DNA of 64,000 nucleotides from Flavobacterium phragmitis (GCF_900112575.1 NZ_FOMH01000018.1:46157-110156); one strand, 5' to 3'; positions 16,903-26,296 are shown, counted from the stretch's first letter. Notes: generated by a model from the letters alone, not told the origin. Numbers and translations: made by a program.

Positions 16903-17232
16903 TTAGTCGATAAAACCAAATTTATCTTCGAAGATTTTCCCTATTACAGGAATTGGTTTCTTTTGTTCGTTTACAGCGTTGATAATTCCGAAAATCCATA
17001 AAATCAAGATAACGTACCCAACGTAACTTAAAAAATATAGCGCAGGAACTATAGTCACCACAATCGATAAAGCAATATTTATGACTAATGAAACCAAAAA
17101 GATTCCAAAACCTTGCTTTAAGTGATAGCTTACCAAATCACTCTTTGGAGTTAAATCTTTACTTTTAACAAATGCTACAATCCACCCAATAATAGTGATA
17201 TAGCTTAAAATAGAAAGGGTTTTATTATTCAT
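16903..17232 (-). CDS. DUF4870 (Tic20-like) small membrane protein
   Basis: The 109 residues have three to four predicted membrane helices and the DUF4870 pattern: SILSYITIIGWIVAFV near the start, YHLKQGFGIFLVSLVI centrally and a loop ending INAVNEQKKPIPVIG. Members are common in Bacteroidota and have no established function. It stands alone, with a -7 box TACTTTTG about 20 bp upstream. Confidence 0.85.
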   Translation of the reverse strand: MNNKTLSILSYITIIGWIVAFVKSKDLTPKSDLVSYHLKQGFGIFLVSLVINIALSIVVTIVPALYFLSYVGYVILILWIFGIINAVNEQKKPIPVIGKIFEDKFGFID

Positions 17233-17252
17233 CGTTTTAGTATTTATTACTT

Positions 17253-17260
17253 CAAAAGTA
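17253..17260 (-). promoter_or_regulatory. Predicted -7 box of the DUF4870 gene
   Basis: The minus strand reads TACTTTTG, matching TAnnTTTG, and predicts a leader of about 16 nt. Confidence 0.45.
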
Positions 17261-17379
17261 AAAGCAACAAACCGATGCTGAAAGACTTGTTTTGTCTATG
17301 GGGGTTTTGAATTGGTATTGGTAAAGATTGAGTTTATATGTAGTTTTTTCTTTTTGAAGGTTTATATATATCATAAAAA

Positions 17380-17429
17380 AAAAAAGCTAAGTCACAAAGT
17401 TTACATTTTGTTTGTGACTTAGCTTTTTT
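17380..17429 (-). terminator. Terminator of the stressosome-like operon
   Basis: This is a long perfect hairpin with arms AAAAAAGCTAAGTCACAAA and TTTGTGACTTAGCTTTTTT. On the minus strand it ends in a run of about ten T residues, 16 bp past the stop of the PAS kinase gene. Confidence 0.85.
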
Positions 17430-17444
17430 GTGCGATAACAATAA

Positions 17445-19061
17445 TTATTTAGGAAGATAAATCCAGAAAGTAGTTCCTTCGCCAGGTTTGCTGTTGAAAT
17501 TAATCATACCATTGTGATTTTCGATGATTCTTCGGCATAAAGCCAAACCAATTCCGTTACCGCCGTATTGATCTCGCTCGTGAAGCCGCTGAAACATATC
17601 GAAGATTCGATCGGAGTATTTGCCATCCATTCCAATTCCGTTGTCTGAAATAGATATGACATGATAATTTTCAGCAGAAGTGAACAGTTTTTCATCTTTT
17701 GGAACATCTTCATATGAAACAGTTACAGTAGGCTGCTCAATATTAAATTTTAAGGCGTTGTTTATTAAATTATAAAATAACTGACGCAGCTGTGTATCGA
17801 GTCCACGGACTTTTGGAAGCGGATTGACATTAATAACAGCATTTTTTTCTTCGATTACCAAACTCAGATCACCAAGAACCTCTATAATAGTTGTATCTAA
17901 ATCTACCTCTTCAAAATGTGATTCTTTATTGTCGATTCTTGAATAGTTTAGAACATCCGTAATTAAATTGGATAATCTTCCCGCAGCGTGAGTGATTCTG
18001 TCAAAATAATATTTTTTCTTTTGGTCTTCGCTTAAATGTTCGCCGGCGCGTGAAAGCATAATCATAATCTTTCGAAGCGGTTCCTGAAGATCATGACTGG
18101 CAATATAAGCGAATTGTTCTAGTTCTTTATTTTTGAAACGAAGTTTTGAATTGGCACTTTCGAGTTCACGCTGAATTAACTTTAATTCGGTGTTATCTTT
18201 TAGTGTCTCAACTATCATTTTCTGGGCATTAATGTCTACAAAATAAACCAGCCAGCTGTTAAAACTTCCATCTTCGGCTTTGTTTGGAATTATGGTAACT
18301 AAGTGCCAGATATAATTTGAGCCTTTTTTAATTCTAGTTTCCCCAATAAAATCAGATCGGTTTTGTCTGGCTCTGTTCCAGCCTTCTAGAAGCGCGTCAA
18401 TATCTTCTGTATGAATAAAGTTAAATAACGTTTTGCGGTCGAAAGTCAAAAACGGCATTTCGAGATAATTTTCCAATGATTCATTGACAAGTAAAACATT
18501 GTTCCGATCGTTTACCACGCAAATCAGAACCGGAATGGTATTCGCAAGCTGTTTGTATTTGTTTTCGCTTTCAGCCAGTTTTTCTGAAAGAGCGATAAGT
18601 TCAATATTCTTTTTTCGAATTTCGTCGTAAGGAGATAAAGGAGGTTCAAACTTAAAATAATCAATCAAGCTATTTATTTTAGTTTCCGAAAGAAGTCCTG
18701 GAGACGGTATGGGTTGACTTATGCGTGTGATTGACTGGTTGTCAGAAAAAATATATTCAATATGATTAGAAATTTTCGATGCATAAATAAAAGCTTCTGG
18801 ACTACAGCTTTTTAAATCTACAGTGTCTGTAATAATAGCCGTAATTTCTTTACGAGTAGCTTTTATAATATTTATGTTTAATACCAGCAAAGAATCTTTG
18901 CCTTTTGCGATGGCACATCTGGCTACCTCAGAGACTGCTGTTGCAAATCTTGTTTGAAAAGACGATGCCATACCACACATTTCAGCAATCTTCATGCAGC
19001 GTTTATGGGCTAATATTAAGTCCATTTCGTTATCAAGATTTATCTGTACAATCTCTTTCAT
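17445..19061 (-). CDS. PAS histidine kinase with N-terminal RsbT-like domain
   Basis: The 538 residues lack a signal peptide and membrane helices. Residues 1-115 resemble the RsbT/RsbW ATPase fold in degenerate form (RFATAVSEVARCAIAKGKDSLLV aligns with the N-box of RsbT). A PAS domain covers about 165-285, a HisKA domain has His323 (YIASHDLQEPLRKI), and a HATPase domain carries NNALKF, DNGIGMD and GNGIGLAL. It is the last gene of the rsbR-S-T-like cluster, 4 bp after the phosphatase fusion. It is a plausible output of the stressosome here, replacing the sigma-B route of Bacillus; no cognate regulator gene is adjacent. Confidence 0.9.
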   Translation of the reverse strand: MKEIVQINLDNEMDLILAHKRCMKIAEMCGMASSFQTRFATAVSEVARCAIAKGKDSLLVLNINIIKATRKEITAIITDTVDLKSCSPEAFIYASKISNHIEYIFSDNQSITRISQPIPSPGLLSETKINSLIDYFKFEPPLSPYDEIRKKNIELIALSEKLAESENKYKQLANTIPVLICVVNDRNNVLLVNESLENYLEMPFLTFDRKTLFNFIHTEDIDALLEGWNRARQNRSDFIGETRIKKGSNYIWHLVTIIPNKAEDGSFNSWLVYFVDINAQKMIVETLKDNTELKLIQRELESANSKLRFKNKELEQFAYIASHDLQEPLRKIMIMLSRAGEHLSEDQKKKYYFDRITHAAGRLSNLITDVLNYSRIDNKESHFEEVDLDTTIIEVLGDLSLVIEEKNAVINVNPLPKVRGLDTQLRQLFYNLINNALKFNIEQPTVTVSYEDVPKDEKLFTSAENYHVISISDNGIGMDGKYSDRIFDMFQRLHERDQYGGNGIGLALCRRIIENHNGMINFNSKPGEGTTFWIYLPK

Positions 19062-19065
19062 TTAT

Positions 19066-20079
19066 CTAATATATTTTCCCAACAAGAATGGTTGCGTCAT
19101 CAGTTCCTCTAATATTTTCTTTATATAGCGCTGAAGCAATTATTGCTGGACTTTGTTTAAAAATAGAGGTCAAATCATTCAAACTCCATTTTGTTCGCAA
19201 TCCGTCGCTGTGCATAATTATAATTTGATGTCTTTTGTAAGGCACAACCGTATTGTTTAAAGTACGGGGAATATTGTGTCCAATAATTCCATTATAAGGT
19301 GTATAGGTTTTATTTTCCAGTCCGTTGTAAATACGGGTGTTAATATTGCCAATACCGCAAATACTCCAAGTTTCAGATTTATAATCTACCGAGGCTATTG
19401 TTGCAACTAAGCCTCTTGTCTTTTTTACTTTTGAATGAATATCTCTTAGGATTTCTGACGGCTGTGTTTCAATTGTTTGTCTAAACGCTTTTATCGCAGC
19501 TTCGACAGCTTCATTGGCACTTTCCCCATGTCCTAATCCGTCTCCAACAAATATCTGAAAACCTTTTGTAGTTTGTTTTATATAATACCCATCTCCGCAA
19601 AGTTTTTCACCTGGATAATTTACAGCAATTGTAGTATAATTTAAGCCATTTTTTAAAGGAGGAAGCTGAAGTTCGGGTTTTTCGCAGATTCTGACATACT
19701 GCACGCATCCCCAATTTTTCATGGAATAAATCTGGAAATCGTTGCTTAGTCTTTTAATTGAGCCTAAACCGTGTCCAAGTGTATTAGAAGAAGAGTAGCC
19801 GTCATTCATAATTTTGGCCACATTTTCAAACCCGATGCCTTTGTCTAGACAATAAATTTCAATTTCATTGTATTCACCAGTAAAACTTGCGCGGTAGAGT
19901 AGCTCGCCACCATTGGCATATTTTATCAAATTTGAGGTTAATTCTGCAACAATAATATCTGTTTCAGCCGCTCTATGAGGAGTAAAGCCCAATTGAAGGG
20001 CAAGATTGTGTATTTCTCTTTTTATAAAAGCAATGAGGCTTCTGTCATCTATTTTATAAGTGGAAAACGTATTATCCAT
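19066..20079 (-). CDS. RsbT-like ATPase fused to SpoIIE/RsbX-type phosphatase
   Basis: This 337-residue protein has two parts. Residues 1-130 are an RsbT-type serine kinase/ATPase (ETDIIVAELTSNLIKYANGG; DKGIGFENV; LGHGLGSIKRLS). Residues about 150-337 are a PP2C-type phosphatase of the SpoIIE/RsbX kind (GEKLCGDGYYIK; VGDGLGHGESANEAVEAAI; IIMHSDGL; GTDDATILVG) with the metal-binding Asp residues present. In Bacillus RsbX resets the stressosome by dephosphorylating RsbR and RsbS. Here a kinase-like half and the phosphatase are one chain. The gene overlaps rsbT by 8 bp. Confidence 0.9.
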   Translation of the reverse strand: MDNTFSTYKIDDRSLIAFIKREIHNLALQLGFTPHRAAETDIIVAELTSNLIKYANGGELLYRASFTGEYNEIEIYCLDKGIGFENVAKIMNDGYSSSNTLGHGLGSIKRLSNDFQIYSMKNWGCVQYVRICEKPELQLPPLKNGLNYTTIAVNYPGEKLCGDGYYIKQTTKGFQIFVGDGLGHGESANEAVEAAIKAFRQTIETQPSEILRDIHSKVKKTRGLVATIASVDYKSETWSICGIGNINTRIYNGLENKTYTPYNGIIGHNIPRTLNNTVVPYKRHQIIIMHSDGLRTKWSLNDLTSIFKQSPAIIASALYKENIRGTDDATILVGKIY

Positions 20080-20488
20080 TTTTCCATTTTGTTATAGTAA
20101 CGGTGGTACCGTTTCCGAGTTCTGATTTAATGTCAAATTCATTGACAAGTCTTTTTGTTCCAGGCAATCCTAATCCAAGGCTTTTTCCTGTGCTGTATCC
20201 ATCTTTCATTGCCAAGTCGATATCGGCTATTCCTGGGCCTTTATCAATAAAAGTAACGCGTACGCCATTTTCGCGTCCGTTAGAAACAGATTCAATGATG
20301 ACTTTCCCGCCGCCACCATATTTGAGAAGGTTACGCACGAGTTCGCTTGTTGCCGTAATAAGTTTGGTCTGATTCAAAATGCTCATTCCAATTTTTACGC
20401 CATATTCTTTTACACGATTGCGGAGCGGTACCACATCCTGTTCTCTTATGATTAGGGCTTCTTCTTTGTTATTCGTTATCGTCGTCAT
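20072..20488 (-). CDS. rsbT: RsbT-like serine kinase (stressosome switch)
   Basis: This is a stand-alone GHKL-type serine kinase with TATSELVRNLLKYGGGGK, DKGPGIADIDLAMKDG and GLGLGLPGTKRLV, all RsbT signatures. I chose the ATG at 20488 (138 residues) because the longer frame adds a region overlapping rsbS and unlike the family. It overlaps rsbS by 20 bp, implying coupled translation. In known stressosomes RsbT phosphorylates RsbS and RsbR and is then released to act on a partner. Confidence 0.92.
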   Translation of the reverse strand: MTTITNNKEEALIIREQDVVPLRNRVKEYGVKIGMSILNQTKLITATSELVRNLLKYGGGGKVIIESVSNGRENGVRVTFIDKGPGIADIDLAMKDGYSTGKSLGLGLPGTKRLVNEFDIKSELGNGTTVTITKWKNG

Positions 20489-20867
20489 ACTCCTGCTCTT
20501 CGTTATAGCTATTTTGCATTTTTGAGCGAAGTAAATCCATACCTTTTTCAACATTCAAGGCACTTATAACTCCATTTAAAGATAATCCCAATTCTACTAA
20601 AGTAATGGCAACTGCAGGTTGCATACCCACTACAACAGTTTGTGCATCTAATATTTTTGACATTACTGCAATGTTTCCAAGAATTCGTCCCATAAACGAA
20701 TCTATTATCGAAACCGCTGATATGTCAATTAATACACCTTTTGAACTATGTTTACTAATGGTGTTAATTAAATCTGATTCAAGATTTTCTGCCAATTGAT
20801 CATATAAATCTACTTGAATAGTAACAAGCAGAAAATCTCCCATTTTTAAGATAGGAATTCTTTCCAT
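20469..20867 (-). CDS. rsbS: RsbS-like STAS scaffold protein of the stressosome
   Basis: This is a single-domain STAS protein of 132 residues. The phosphorylation loop reads VLIDISAVSIIDSFMGR, with Ser57 at the position of Ser59 of Bacillus RsbS. The C-terminal tail is acidic (EEQEYDDDNE). It lies between rsbR (18-bp gap) and rsbT. RsbS and RsbR co-assemble into the stressosome core that holds RsbT. Confidence 0.93.
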   Translation of the reverse strand: MERIPILKMGDFLLVTIQVDLYDQLAENLESDLINTISKHSSKGVLIDISAVSIIDSFMGRILGNIAVMSKILDAQTVVVGMQPAVAITLVELGLSLNGVISALNVEKGMDLLRSKMQNSYNEEQEYDDDNE

Positions 20868-20885
20868 AAAAAACCTTAAATCTTT

Positions 20886-21728
20886 TTATTCTACAATTTT
20901 CTTCTTTTTCACTACAGCTAATTGAAGCATTTCGAAAGCTGTTTGTAAGGCACTCGCAAGAGAAGCTTTGGTTGTAATACCGCTTAAATCGATTCCTAAA
21001 TGCACAACAGTCTGGGCAATTTCTGGACGGATTCCGCTGATAATACATTCTGCTCCCATTAAGCGGGTTGCACTCACAGTTTTAATAAGGTGCTGGGCTA
21101 CAAGAGAGTCTACCTCAGGCACACCGGAAATATCCAAAATAGCAATAGAACTTCCAGTATCAACAATCTGCTGTAAAAGGCTTTCCATTACAGTTTGTGT
21201 TCTTGAACTGTCTAAAGTTCCAATAATTGGCAAGGCAACGATACCGTCCCATACAGCAATAACAGGAGTTGATATTTCACTGATTTCGTCAACCTGTCTT
21301 GATATTACATCTTCTCTTCCTTTCATAAAGGATTCAAAAGTCATAATCATCATATTGTCCAAAATAGCGCTCAATTTCAAATTGGCATCATAAAGTTGTG
21401 CTGGATCCTTTATTAATTCAGAAAGAATTTGCGAGGAGGCTTCTTTAAACGAAAGTAAATATTGTCCATTTTCTCGTGGAGAGAAACCTCTTTTTCCTCT
21501 TGAAGTGGAAATGCCTACAATTAAATCCTGGACTTTTTCAAATTCTTGCGAATCTTCATATTTTTCATCAGATTTCGCTAATGCATTTAAAAAGAGAGAA
21601 GCAAATTCCTTAGACTCTTCTTCTTCCATTGCTCCATCACCAGATCCGCTATCTTGAAGAATTTGAGACCATATAGTAAGTAATTTATTTTCGTGCTCTT
21701 TTAAGACACCCAGTACGTTGTTTTGCAT
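20886..21728 (-). CDS. rsbR: RsbR-like stressosome sensor/scaffold
   Basis: The 280 residues have an N-terminal helical sensor-like region (1-150) without a clear cofactor motif and a C-terminal STAS domain (155-270). Thr171 in GTLDSSRTQTV matches the first RsbR phosphorylation site. The second site, Thr205 in Bacillus RsbR, is Ser208 here (DISGVPEVDSLVAQH). It is first in the operon, with a perfect -7 box 30 bp upstream. The input signal is unknown. Confidence 0.92.
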   Translation of the reverse strand: MQNNVLGVLKEHENKLLTIWSQILQDSGSGDGAMEEEESKEFASLFLNALAKSDEKYEDSQEFEKVQDLIVGISTSRGKRGFSPRENGQYLLSFKEASSQILSELIKDPAQLYDANLKLSAILDNMMIMTFESFMKGREDVISRQVDEISEISTPVIAVWDGIVALPIIGTLDSSRTQTVMESLLQQIVDTGSSIAILDISGVPEVDSLVAQHLIKTVSATRLMGAECIISGIRPEIAQTVVHLGIDLSGITTKASLASALQTAFEMLQLAVVKKKKIVE

Positions 21729-21757
21729 TTGCTTTTAAATTTTGGAATTTTCTTAAT

Positions 21758-21765
21758 CAAATATA
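21758..21765 (-). promoter_or_regulatory. Predicted -7 box of the rsbR operon
   Basis: The minus strand reads TATATTTG, a full match to TAnnTTTG. It predicts a start near 21753, about 25 nt before the rsbR ATG. Confidence 0.55.
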
Positions 21766-21849
21766 TAACTTTAATTTGGATGTAAAAGAAAATGTTAAAT
21801 CTAAACTAACTAATTCATATTTTATTTGAAATTTATGGAAACATCACTT

Positions 21850-22590
21850 TTAAATTTCCTCTTTCATTAATTTAAAAAACTGTTCTTTTTTTCCTCTCGA
21901 AATTGGTACAACCGATTTATCATTCATGTGTACCATTCCTTCACGGGAATAACTCACAATCGAATTGATATTAATTAAATGTGATTGATGAATTCTAAAG
22001 AACATTGGCGGTTCTAATAAATCCTCATAATTCTTGAGCGGTTTCGAAACCATGATTTTTCGGCCATCAGTCAAAAAGAAAGTGGTGTATGAACCCGAAG
22101 TCTCACATCTTAAAATTTGTTCCAGTTTAACCACATACATGGCTTCTTGAGTTGGAAGTATGATTCGGTCGGGTGTTTTCGAAAGATTTTGCTGTAATTC
22201 AGTCAACTGTTGTTTTTCTAAAACTCTTTCTTGTAAAAGAGCGATGCGATCAATAGCCGTTTTGAGTTCTTCGGGATCAATTGGTTTTAAAAGATAATCG
22301 ATGGCGCTGTATTTAAAAGCATTAATAGCATGCTGTTCGTAAGCCGTTGTAAAAATAAGATGAAACGAATTAAAAGAAATCTGTTGTAAAACATCAAAAC
22401 CGGTTCCGTTTTGGAGCATAATATCCATAAAAACTAAATCGGGTTTTAAACGATCAATTAATTTCACGGCTTCTTCGACACTTTCCGCGTAAGCGATAAT
22501 CTGAATTTGATCTTCTGCCACCATTTCAAGCATAATCGATAATGCTTCACGAATACGTTGTTCGTCTTCAATAATTATAGTTTTATACAT
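21850..22590 (-). CDS. LytTR-family response regulator (second system)
   Basis: The 246 residues comprise a receiver domain (TIIIEDEQRIREAL, Asp56 in LVFMDIMLQNG, Lys in YLLKPIDPEEL) and a LytTR DNA-binding domain from about 140 (RIILPTQEAMYVVKLEQILRCE; FFRIHQSHLININSI). It starts 3 bp after its kinase gene. I saw no repeat pair like that of the first LytTR system around it, so its targets are probably elsewhere. Confidence 0.93.
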   Translation of the reverse strand: MYKTIIIEDEQRIREALSIMLEMVAEDQIQIIAYAESVEEAVKLIDRLKPDLVFMDIMLQNGTGFDVLQQISFNSFHLIFTTAYEQHAINAFKYSAIDYLLKPIDPEELKTAIDRIALLQERVLEKQQLTELQQNLSKTPDRIILPTQEAMYVVKLEQILRCETSGSYTTFFLTDGRKIMVSKPLKNYEDLLEPPMFFRIHQSHLININSIVSYSREGMVHMNDKSVVPISRGKKEQFFKLMKEEI

Positions 22591-22593
22591 TTT

Positions 22594-24585
22594 TTACAGG
22601 ATTGGAATATTAATAATAACAATACAGCCCGTTTCGCCGTTTTCTGATTCTCTTTCCAGAACCTGAAATCCGGCAAATGGATGTTCTTTTTGCATTTTGT
22701 CTAATCTTTCGTCTGTAATAGTTGTAGACAGCGATTGATGATTTTCTTTTATTTTAAGTTTGCGTGAAGCCGCTAATCCTATTCCATTGTCTTTAATAAC
22801 ACAGATTAGATTTTTCTGATCGGTCTGCTGTGTGAAATTAAGTTGTAACAATCCTTTTTCTTCTTTTGGCTTAGGTTTTAAACCATGTTCGACGGCATTT
22901 TCTATAAAAGGCTGGATTAATAAAGGTGGAATCAATATTCCATCTTCAACCGATTCATCGCATACAATGTGATATTCAAAACTATTATTAAGACGAAGTT
23001 GCTGTAACTCAATATAATTTTTGAGCGTACTGATTTCTTCTTCCAGCGAAATGGTTTCTTTTCTCGATTGTTCCAAAATCTGACGGGTGAGTTTGGCAAA
23101 TTTATTCAGATAGGAAACCGCCGGAATAGTATCTTTTTGGAGAATCATGCTTTGAATATTTCCTAAAGCATTAAAAATAAAATGCGGATCCATTTGCGAG
23201 CGTAGTAATCTTCGTTCCAGTGAAAGTCTTGCGGCAAGGTTTTCAATCGTTTCTTTTTCCATTAACTGAACTTTAAGTTCACTATTGGCTTGTTCCTGTT
23301 TCAAAATTTCCTCCCTTTTCAAATAATAACGTTGTCTGAAATAGTAAGAACGAAACATAAACACAAGCCCAATCAATAAAACGCCTGCAATTCCATAACC
23401 TAAAAGTTTATTTTGTTGTTCGAGTTCATTTTCAAGTTCAAGCTGTTTGATACGTTCTATTTTTTTAGAAGATTCATATCTCGCATCGGCATTTTGTAAA
23501 AGTTTCTGTGTGCTTTCATTATACTTTAACTGATTGTATTTACTGTACAGCGTATCATAAGAATAATAGGCTTCATAATCTTTTCTTTTAACAGCAACTT
23601 CCTTAAGGGAGTTGTAAAAGGTGGCTAATAAATAATTGTCAGTATAAGGGAGACTTTTTTGGTATTTAATTCCTTCAATAAATAATAATTCGGCTTTTGC
23701 AAAATCTCCTTTTTCGATATAATACATTCCCTGCAGACCAATAGCACTTCTGTAAATGATCTTTACATTGTATTGTTGTGCAATTTTGGTTGCTTTTTCG
23801 AGGTTTTCAAGCATTGCACTTTCATCAATGGGTTTCGGGCCTTTTGAATAAAGATCTGCCAAATTAATGTAAGCAATTCCAATGGTGCTTTTGCTTATTA
23901 TATTGTGATTATATCTCTCAGCATAAGCAACCGTTTCCTTAAAGAAATTCAAGGCTATTATCCATTCTTCTTTAAATCCCTGGTCCAATCGGTCAGTCAA
24001 ATAACCACCAAAAGCAAGTCGAGCATAAAGCTGGCTTTCGGAATCATTAGCTTTTGCAGCATGTTGCAAGGCTTCACGAGAATATTTTTTTACTTTTTCT
24101 GGCGAGGCTGGAGAAAATAAATAGGAGATATCCGAAGCTATTTTAGCACATTGATCATGGGCTTTTGCTTTAGAAAAAAGTTTATACGCTTTTAGAAGAT
24201 GATCCAATGCCTGAGGTTTATCATCTATATATGATCTTAGAGATCCTTGGGCGAGAGAAGCAAAAGCTTTAACTCTTATTTTATTTGTTCTTTGAGCTAA
24301 GATATAAGCTGTATCAGCATAAGAGGTAAACTCTTTTAAATGAAGCAACCGTCTTTGGGTTAATGCCAAATAAGAGTAGCAGATTACCTCGTCGTCAATT
24401 TTTTTTTTCTTTTTAGCTAGTTCCAAAGCCTGAAGCTGTATTTTTTTACTTGCAGATGAATCTGAGAAACGTTTGGAATAGCCATAAGCGGCAATTTTTT
24501 CAATAGAAGAAATTTCCTGAGCATTAGAATAAGAAAAGAATAAAATAAATAGAAAGAACAACCATTTAGAAAGGCTGTTTTTCAT
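22594..24585 (-). CDS. LytS-type sensor histidine kinase with TPR sensor region
   Basis: The 663 residues are read from the ATG at 24585, which gives a signal peptide (MKNSLSKWLFFLFILFFSYSNAQ); an upstream ATG adds 30 unlikely residues. TPR-like helices fill about 30-370, a coiled coil and one membrane helix follow (about 397-411), then a His_kinase (PF06580) domain with His468 in LRSQMDPHFIFNALGN and a HATPase domain (PFIENAVEHGLKP; DNGIGL). It is paired with the LytTR regulator directly downstream. Confidence 0.92.
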   Translation of the reverse strand: MKNSLSKWLFFLFILFFSYSNAQEISSIEKIAAYGYSKRFSDSSASKKIQLQALELAKKKKKIDDEVICYSYLALTQRRLLHLKEFTSYADTAYILAQRTNKIRVKAFASLAQGSLRSYIDDKPQALDHLLKAYKLFSKAKAHDQCAKIASDISYLFSPASPEKVKKYSREALQHAAKANDSESQLYARLAFGGYLTDRLDQGFKEEWIIALNFFKETVAYAERYNHNIISKSTIGIAYINLADLYSKGPKPIDESAMLENLEKATKIAQQYNVKIIYRSAIGLQGMYYIEKGDFAKAELLFIEGIKYQKSLPYTDNYLLATFYNSLKEVAVKRKDYEAYYSYDTLYSKYNQLKYNESTQKLLQNADARYESSKKIERIKQLELENELEQQNKLLGYGIAGVLLIGLVFMFRSYYFRQRYYLKREEILKQEQANSELKVQLMEKETIENLAARLSLERRLLRSQMDPHFIFNALGNIQSMILQKDTIPAVSYLNKFAKLTRQILEQSRKETISLEEEISTLKNYIELQQLRLNNSFEYHIVCDESVEDGILIPPLLIQPFIENAVEHGLKPKPKEEKGLLQLNFTQQTDQKNLICVIKDNGIGLAASRKLKIKENHQSLSTTITDERLDKMQKEHPFAGFQVLERESENGETGCIVIINIPIL

Positions 24586-24857
24586 CAGATTAAAAGTATT
24601 TTTTGCGTGCATATAGTGGTAATTGTAGCCAAAGTACAAATTGAGAATTGACTGACCAAAAAAAATGGCCGTCAATTTTTAATGTAAAATTCCTGTGAAT
24701 CCCTGTTTTTTAGGCTGTTTGCAAAGCTTCTTTTCTTGATAAAAGCATAGAATCACCAAATAAAAATCTAAAACCTCCATTTGCCAATTCCGAATTGTAG
24801 CAGCTCGATCTTAGTAGTAATCTTGCTGTTATTAATTTTTTTTAAAACCCTTAAAAT

Positions 24858-25307
24858 ATGAATAAGAAAATTTTTACATCACTGCTGATAGTTTGTCTTT
24901 TTCTATCTGCTTTAACCTATGGTCAGCAGGAAGATAAACGAATTAAAATTGAAATTTCGCTGAAAGACGGAAACAAAGTGGTTAAAGGCGCTGTGAGATC
25001 GGCTACTTTTTCGTTTACCAAAAGCGTTATGAATGCTGAAACAAATGAAGTTAAAAACAACTACTATTTTTCGCTTGATTTTGAAAAACAGGATATTGTT
25101 TTATTGACTGCTTTCATGAAAAATAAAGCTGGAATTGACGGACAAATCACGATGACTGATACTTATGGAAAACAACCGACTAGAAAATTTGATTTTACAA
25201 AAGGAAGAATCGATTCGTTAAGCGATCAGATTACTGCGGATTACAACAGCGCTTACATGTCTTTGATCTGTGATACTTTGGTTATTGACGGCGTTAAAAT
25301 TGATTAA
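24858..25307 (+). CDS. Secreted protein of unknown function
   Basis: I do not recognise this 149-residue protein. It has a signal peptide (MNKKIFTSLLIVCLFLSALTYGQ) followed by a beta-rich soluble domain (IKIEISLKDGNKVVKGAVRSATFSF) with no catalytic motif or cysteine cluster. It is the first of four tightly spaced plus-strand genes (24858-26839), ending 1 bp before the next start. A periplasmic role is likely from the signal peptide. Confidence 0.7.
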   Translation: MNKKIFTSLLIVCLFLSALTYGQQEDKRIKIEISLKDGNKVVKGAVRSATFSFTKSVMNAETNEVKNNYYFSLDFEKQDIVLLTAFMKNKAGIDGQITMTDTYGKQPTRKFDFTKGRIDSLSDQITADYNSAYMSLICDTLVIDGVKID

Positions 25308-25308
25308 G

Positions 25309-25776
25309 ATGACAGCATTAAAGGAATTTCAGAAAGACGGAAATCAGTACGTCATGAAAAGACAATATGGCTTTGGCCTGTTGGTTGTAGGCGGTATGTT
25401 AGCGTTTACAATTGGTGGAATTTATTATAAGAATACTACTGTAATCTGGGTTTTCGGAATTTTAAGTATTATTTGTTTTATGGCCATCTGGTCACAGCGT
25501 TTTGTTATAGATTTAGACCGAAATGAATTTATTATAAAAAACGGATTGATTAATAAACCAGTCCAGATTCCGTTTGCTGATTTTGTAAATTTTGAATTGG
25601 TAAAAATCAAGCATTATCTCATTACGACTAATGTGTGCTTAAATCTTTACTATATGAAAAACAATAAAGAAAAATGTACAGGAGTTGCTCAAGCTTTTAC
25701 CACAAAATCTATCCAGCGGTTAATTAACGAAATCAATGAAATTGTAAAATTAAATGAACATTCGCGAAAGATATAG
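25309..25776 (+). CDS. Two-helix membrane protein of unknown function
   Basis: The 155 residues are read from the ATG at 25309, one base after the previous stop; an upstream start would overlap it. A short N-terminal stretch precedes two adjacent membrane helices (GFGLLVVGGMLAFTIGGIYY; VIWVFGILSIICFMAIW), then a cytosolic domain like a bacterial PH-type fold (VIDLDRNEFIIKNG; QIPFADFVNFELVKI). The family is not recognised. It overlaps the next gene by 23 bp. Confidence 0.7.
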   Translation: MTALKEFQKDGNQYVMKRQYGFGLLVVGGMLAFTIGGIYYKNTTVIWVFGILSIICFMAIWSQRFVIDLDRNEFIIKNGLINKPVQIPFADFVNFELVKIKHYLITTNVCLNLYYMKNNKEKCTGVAQAFTTKSIQRLINEINEIVKLNEHSRKI

Positions 25777-26275
25777 TATCGAGGAAACTCAAAATTCTTT
25801 TTCTTTGTATCCAAATAAAACGTCATTAAAACGATCAAAGTGGTTTTTGGCTGGTGTTATTGGTAGTACAATCGCTTTATTTTTTTTCGATCATTATTTT
25901 GATGATGTAATACGTGGCGTAATTTATATACTTATAATATATTTCGTTTTACACAGTTTATATGATATCCAGATTGGGTCAAAAATCAAGTATAGTTTTG
26001 TAGTGCCTCAAAATGCAGTTTATAAAGAAAGTCCGTTATTTTCGAAAAAGAAAATAATGAAACTCGATGAAGCCGTTATATTTGTACACTCCGAAATGGG
26101 AAGCTGGTATTACGCTTTAGGAGCCAATAAAAGCCATTTTGTCAAGAATTACAGAATAAGCGAGGGATTTAGTTCTGGACGAAAAAGTTCAGAAGTTCAA
26201 GAAGCATACGAGAATTTGGTATTACAGAAAATAGATAAGCTCATAGATGCTGTTCATTTAGAGCTTAAAACCTAA
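25754..26275 (+). CDS. Two-helix membrane protein, partner of the preceding gene
   Basis: The 173 residues have two membrane helices (WFLAGVIGSTIALFFF and GVIYILIIYFVLHSLY, about 29-75) followed by a soluble domain. The layout resembles the preceding product (helix pair, then about 100 soluble residues), so the two may be distant relatives or partners. The 23-bp overlap with the preceding gene suggests coupled translation. Function is not recognised. Confidence 0.7.
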   Translation: MNIRERYSIEETQNSFSLYPNKTSLKRSKWFLAGVIGSTIALFFFDHYFDDVIRGVIYILIIYFVLHSLYDIQIGSKIKYSFVVPQNAVYKESPLFSKKKIMKLDEAVIFVHSEMGSWYYALGANKSHFVKNYRISEGFSSGRKSSEVQEAYENLVLQKIDKLIDAVHLELKT

Positions 26276-26296
26276 TCCATCTAAAGATAGACTCTC

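Noticed and set aside
24653..24685. Imperfect ATTGAC/GTCAAT inverted repeat before the second LytTR kinase gene
   Set aside because: The arms are short and mismatched, the element lacks the direct-repeat layout of LytTR sites, and no clear promoter box matches it.
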